Below are positions 5,849 to 7,497 of a stretch of DNA of 7,497 nt, in pieces. Source of the stretch: DASVWH01 sp036389715 (GTDB taxonomy: Bacteria; Acidobacteriota; Blastocatellia; Pyrinomonadales; Pyrinomonadaceae); NCBI GenBank assembly GCA_036389715.1, contig DASVWH010000038.1:1-7497 (forward strand), read 5' to 3'. The notes under the pieces are model-generated. The model was not told where the DNA came from. It did not search any database and saw only the letters and a list, made by a program, of their open reading frames with translations. Made by a program: the position numbers and the translations under genes. Position 1 is the first letter of the stretch, and each line of letters starts with the position of its first letter.

Positions 5849-6145
5849 ATGGCAGACAAGACCCGGTTCACCCTGATTTGCCCCTGCTGCGAAGCCACGC
5901 TGACGATTGACGCGCTGACGGGCGCGCTCATTTCTCACGAAGAGAAAGCGAAGCCCGTCGCCTCCTTCGACGAGATGCTCAAGGGGCTCGACAAGCAGAA
6001 GCAGATGCGCGAGCAGTTGTTCGAGCAGGAGCTGGGCTCGCAGAAAGACCGCCAGCGCCTGCTCGACGAAAAATTCCGCGAAGCCATGAAGCGCGCCGAG
6101 AAAGATAAGGACAAGCCCTACATCAACCCGCTCGACGTTGACTGA
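5849..6145 (+). CDS. small conserved-type protein with N-terminal CxCC and charged helix, function unknown
   Basis: The 98-residue protein has no signal peptide or membrane segment, so it is probably cytosolic. Residues 7-30 look like a small beta unit holding C11-P12-C13-C14, a possible half metal site or redox motif; only three cysteines exist, so a full four-cysteine zinc ribbon would require a dimer or a histidine ligand (H30 is nearby). Residues about 37-87 are strongly charged and helical (MLKGLDKQKQMREQLFEQEL), likely a coiled coil and hence oligomerisation. The C-terminus is the short motif KPYINPLDVD. The start is supported by AGAGGAG eight bases upstream and by an extended -10 promoter. 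I do not recognise a named family, although the arrangement of a Cys-rich beta hairpin, charged helix and KPxxxPxDxD tail looks like a conserved small protein rather than chance. No function is assigned. Confidence 0.8.
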   Translation: MADKTRFTLICPCCEATLTIDALTGALISHEEKAKPVASFDEMLKGLDKQKQMREQLFEQELGSQKDRQRLLDEKFREAMKRAEKDKDKPYINPLDVD

Positions 6146-6282
6146 AGCGACCCCTCGGGCCATGGACGCCGAAGAGGCGCGCGACGAATCCAGAAGGCCT
6201 CGTCCTGAGCCCGTCCCGCGGCGTTCATCCCTGACAGCGGTTCGAGTGCGCAGCAGAGCGCCCGGTGTTAAGTTGGGAAGGG

Positions 6283-6288
6283 AAGGAG
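6283..6288 (+). promoter_or_regulatory. Shine-Dalgarno shared by two overlapping ATGs
   Basis: AAGGAG at 6283-6288 lies nine bases before the ATG at 6298, which opens the signal peptide of the HEAT-repeat protein. The same site is five bases before an out-of-frame ATG at 6294 that encodes only five codons and stops at 6311. The TTG at 6265 lies upstream of this site and is not the likely start. Confidence 0.65.
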
Positions 6289-6297
6289 TTTTCATGT

Positions 6298-6930
6298 ATG
6301 AGAAGGCTTAAGCAGTTGACGGCAGTTGTTCCGGCGCTGGCTCTCCTGTGCCTGATGAGTGCGAGTGCGCGGGCGCAGGCGGCGCAGGACGAAGAGGGCA
6401 CGGGCGCCGCCGAGAGCGCAGCCGTCAAGCAGTTGACGAGCCGCGACCCGCTCGTGCGCCAGCGCGGCGCGGAGGAACTGGCGCGCCTGGAGGCCACCGG
6501 CCAGCGCAGGTTGGTCGAAGGCTACCGCTTGCAGGAGAAGAATGCGCGCGTCAGGCTGGCGCTCGATTGGGCGCTCTTTCGGATGGGGAAAGCGGAGGCG
6601 CTCTTGACGGTCATCCGTGCCCTGGATTCCCAGCGCTACAATCAGGCCCACGAATACCTGGCCGCGCTCGGCGACCCGGAGCCGCTCTACTACTTTCTGG
6701 ACAAGATGAACGGGAACACTCAGGCCATGCTGCTCGAAGTTCTGGCGCGCATCGGCGACGCCGGGACGCTCGAACGTCTCAAACCATTTGCGGAATCCTT
6801 CGACCCGAAGGTCGCAGAGGCGGCCGCGTTCGCCGCGCGTGAAATCACCCGCCGCCTCGACCGGCAGCCCGCACAGAATACCTCCACGCGCCCGCGACAG
6901 GTCGGCAAGGAAGAGGCGGGCACTCCCTGA
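6298..6930 (+). CDS. secreted HEAT-repeat protein
   Basis: The 210-residue product starts with a classical signal peptide: basic MRRLK, hydrophobic core about 8-22, and an A24-R25-A26 signal peptidase I site before Q27. It is therefore exported to the periplasm or beyond. After a short acidic linker, residues about 39-188 form paired Ala/Leu-rich helices in HEAT/Armadillo style (DPLVRQRGAEELARLE; ARVRLALDWALFRMG; NTQAMLLEVLARIGDAGTLERL; DPKVAEAAAFAAREITRRL), with the typical Asp-Pro at turns and Val/Arg in the following helix. About four to five repeats fit. No catalytic motif is visible, so the likely role is as a protein-binding scaffold. The C-terminal 20 residues are a polar tail. I start at ATG 6298, not at the upstream TTG 6265, because of the ribosome site and because the signal peptide begins there. 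UbiD follows after 33 bases, so the two may share a transcript. Confidence 0.82.
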   Translation: MRRLKQLTAVVPALALLCLMSASARAQAAQDEEGTGAAESAAVKQLTSRDPLVRQRGAEELARLEATGQRRLVEGYRLQEKNARVRLALDWALFRMGKAEALLTVIRALDSQRYNQAHEYLAALGDPEPLYYFLDKMNGNTQAMLLEVLARIGDAGTLERLKPFAESFDPKVAEAAAFAAREITRRLDRQPAQNTSTRPRQVGKEEAGTP

Positions 6931-6963
6931 GTCAAGCTTCAACCGCGCTTCTCTCTCGAACCT

Positions 6964-7497
6964 ATGCACCGAAACCTGCGCTCATTCCTCGACCTGCTCG
7001 AACGCGAAAACGAGCTGGTCACTATCGAAGCGGAAGTTGACCCGAATCTGGAGCTGGCGGAAGTGCATCGCCGTGTGATCGCGCGGGGCGGGCCCGCGCT
7101 GCTCTTCAAGCGCGTCAGGGGCAGCCGCTATCCGGTCGTGACGAACATGTTCGGGACCGGGCGGCGCATCGAGCTGGCCTTCGGGCCGAAACCCGAAGCC
7201 CTCGTCCGCGAGGCCGTGCACGTCTTTGAATCGCTGCTGCCGCCGCGCCCGCGCCAGCTCTGGCAGCACCGCGCGCTCGCGCTCGAAGCCCTGCGCCTGG
7301 GAACGCGCAAGGTCAGGAGCGCGCCCGTCACGGAGATGATGGAGCGGCCCGCGCGTCTCGATGAGCTGCCCGTCCTGACGACCTGGCAGGAAGACGGCGG
7401 CCCCTTCTTTACCCTGCCGCTCGTTTATACGGAGCACCCTGCGACAGGCAAGCATAATCTAGGGATGTACCGCATGCAGCGCTACGACGCGCAGACG
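6964..7497 (+). CDS. UbiD-family prenylated-FMN decarboxylase (3' partial)
   Basis: The frame is open to the window end, giving 178 residues of a protein that is usually near 450-600. It begins MHRNLRSFLDLLERENELV, followed by VDPNLELAEVHRRV and GGPALLF (43-48), all typical of the UbiD N-terminal domain. Residues 139-153 (TTWQEDGGPFFTLPL) and NLGMYRMQ (165-172) match the family block that binds the cofactor: N165 corresponds to the metal-binding Asn, and R170, five residues on, to the prenyl-FMN Arg of Fdc1/UbiD. The catalytic Glu and His lie beyond the window. Family members reversibly decarboxylate aromatic or alpha,beta-unsaturated acids, with a UbiX partner making the cofactor. In a bacterium of this type a menaquinone or ubiquinone step is the commonest role, but specificity cannot be read from this part. 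The ATG lacks a good ribosome site, which fits translational dependence on the HEAT gene 33 bases upstream. Confidence 0.9.
   Translation, partial: MHRNLRSFLDLLERENELVTIEAEVDPNLELAEVHRRVIARGGPALLFKRVRGSRYPVVTNMFGTGRRIELAFGPKPEALVREAVHVFESLLPPRPRQLWQHRALALEALRLGTRKVRSAPVTEMMERPARLDELPVLTTWQEDGGPFFTLPLVYTEHPATGKHNLGMYRMQRYDAQT

Noticed and set aside
5771..6295. 174-codon open frame on the - strand opposite the CxCC gene
   Set aside because: It lacks a ribosome site and covers the promoter and leader of a better-supported + strand gene.
6292..6969. 225-codon open frame on the - strand opposite the HEAT gene
   Set aside because: Shadow of the HEAT protein frame, which has a signal peptide, ribosome site and repeat structure; the minus frame has none of these.

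Overview
This is a GC-rich bacterial window in which every recognisable gene reads on the + strand. A KdsC-type Kdo-8-phosphate phosphatase suggests an outer membrane with LPS, so a Gram-negative (diderm) organism. Strong AAGGAGG-type ribosome sites, the Ser/Thr/Asn-rich lipoprotein, the M1-peptidase tail fused to TPRs and the small CxCC protein remind me of Acidobacteriota, perhaps Blastocatellia. That placement is an inference from general impression, not a demonstrated match.

Layout. (1) Positions 1-1043 hold the 3' end of a large gene: the tail of an M1-aminopeptidase-like protein, then TPRs, then an NTF2-like domain. It is followed 8 bases later by kdsC (1052-1588). (2) A hairpin lies just after kdsC, followed by a stand-alone receiver-domain response regulator (1742-2122). 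(3) A TTGACA promoter candidate and a structured leader precede a complete tRNA-Gly(CCC) (2272-2343). (4) A CASTOR/POLLUX-type ion channel with two membrane segments and two cytosolic RCK units follows (2548-4464). (5) About 475 bases carry no convincing gene (4465-4939). (6) Next comes a lipoprotein whose C-terminus is six tandem 11-residue LEA-like repeats (4940-5599), closed by a strong 13-bp hairpin terminator. (7) A perfect extended -10 promoter with a hairpin-bearing leader drives a small CxCC/helical protein (5849-6145). (8) A secreted HEAT-repeat protein (6298-6930) is followed 33 bases later by the N-terminal 178 residues of a UbiD-family prenyl-FMN decarboxylase, which runs off the window.

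Functional reading: this is mostly a housekeeping and envelope region (LPS sugar precursor, quinone-type decarboxylase, tRNA, ion channel, exported proteins). It is not a defence island or mobile element. I see no transposase, integrase, CRISPR array or phage gene. The least ordinary items are the LEA-like 11-mer lipoprotein, the bacterial homologue of the plant symbiosis channels, and the uncharacterised CxCC protein with its own well-defined promoter and leader. I found no clear new multi-gene system.
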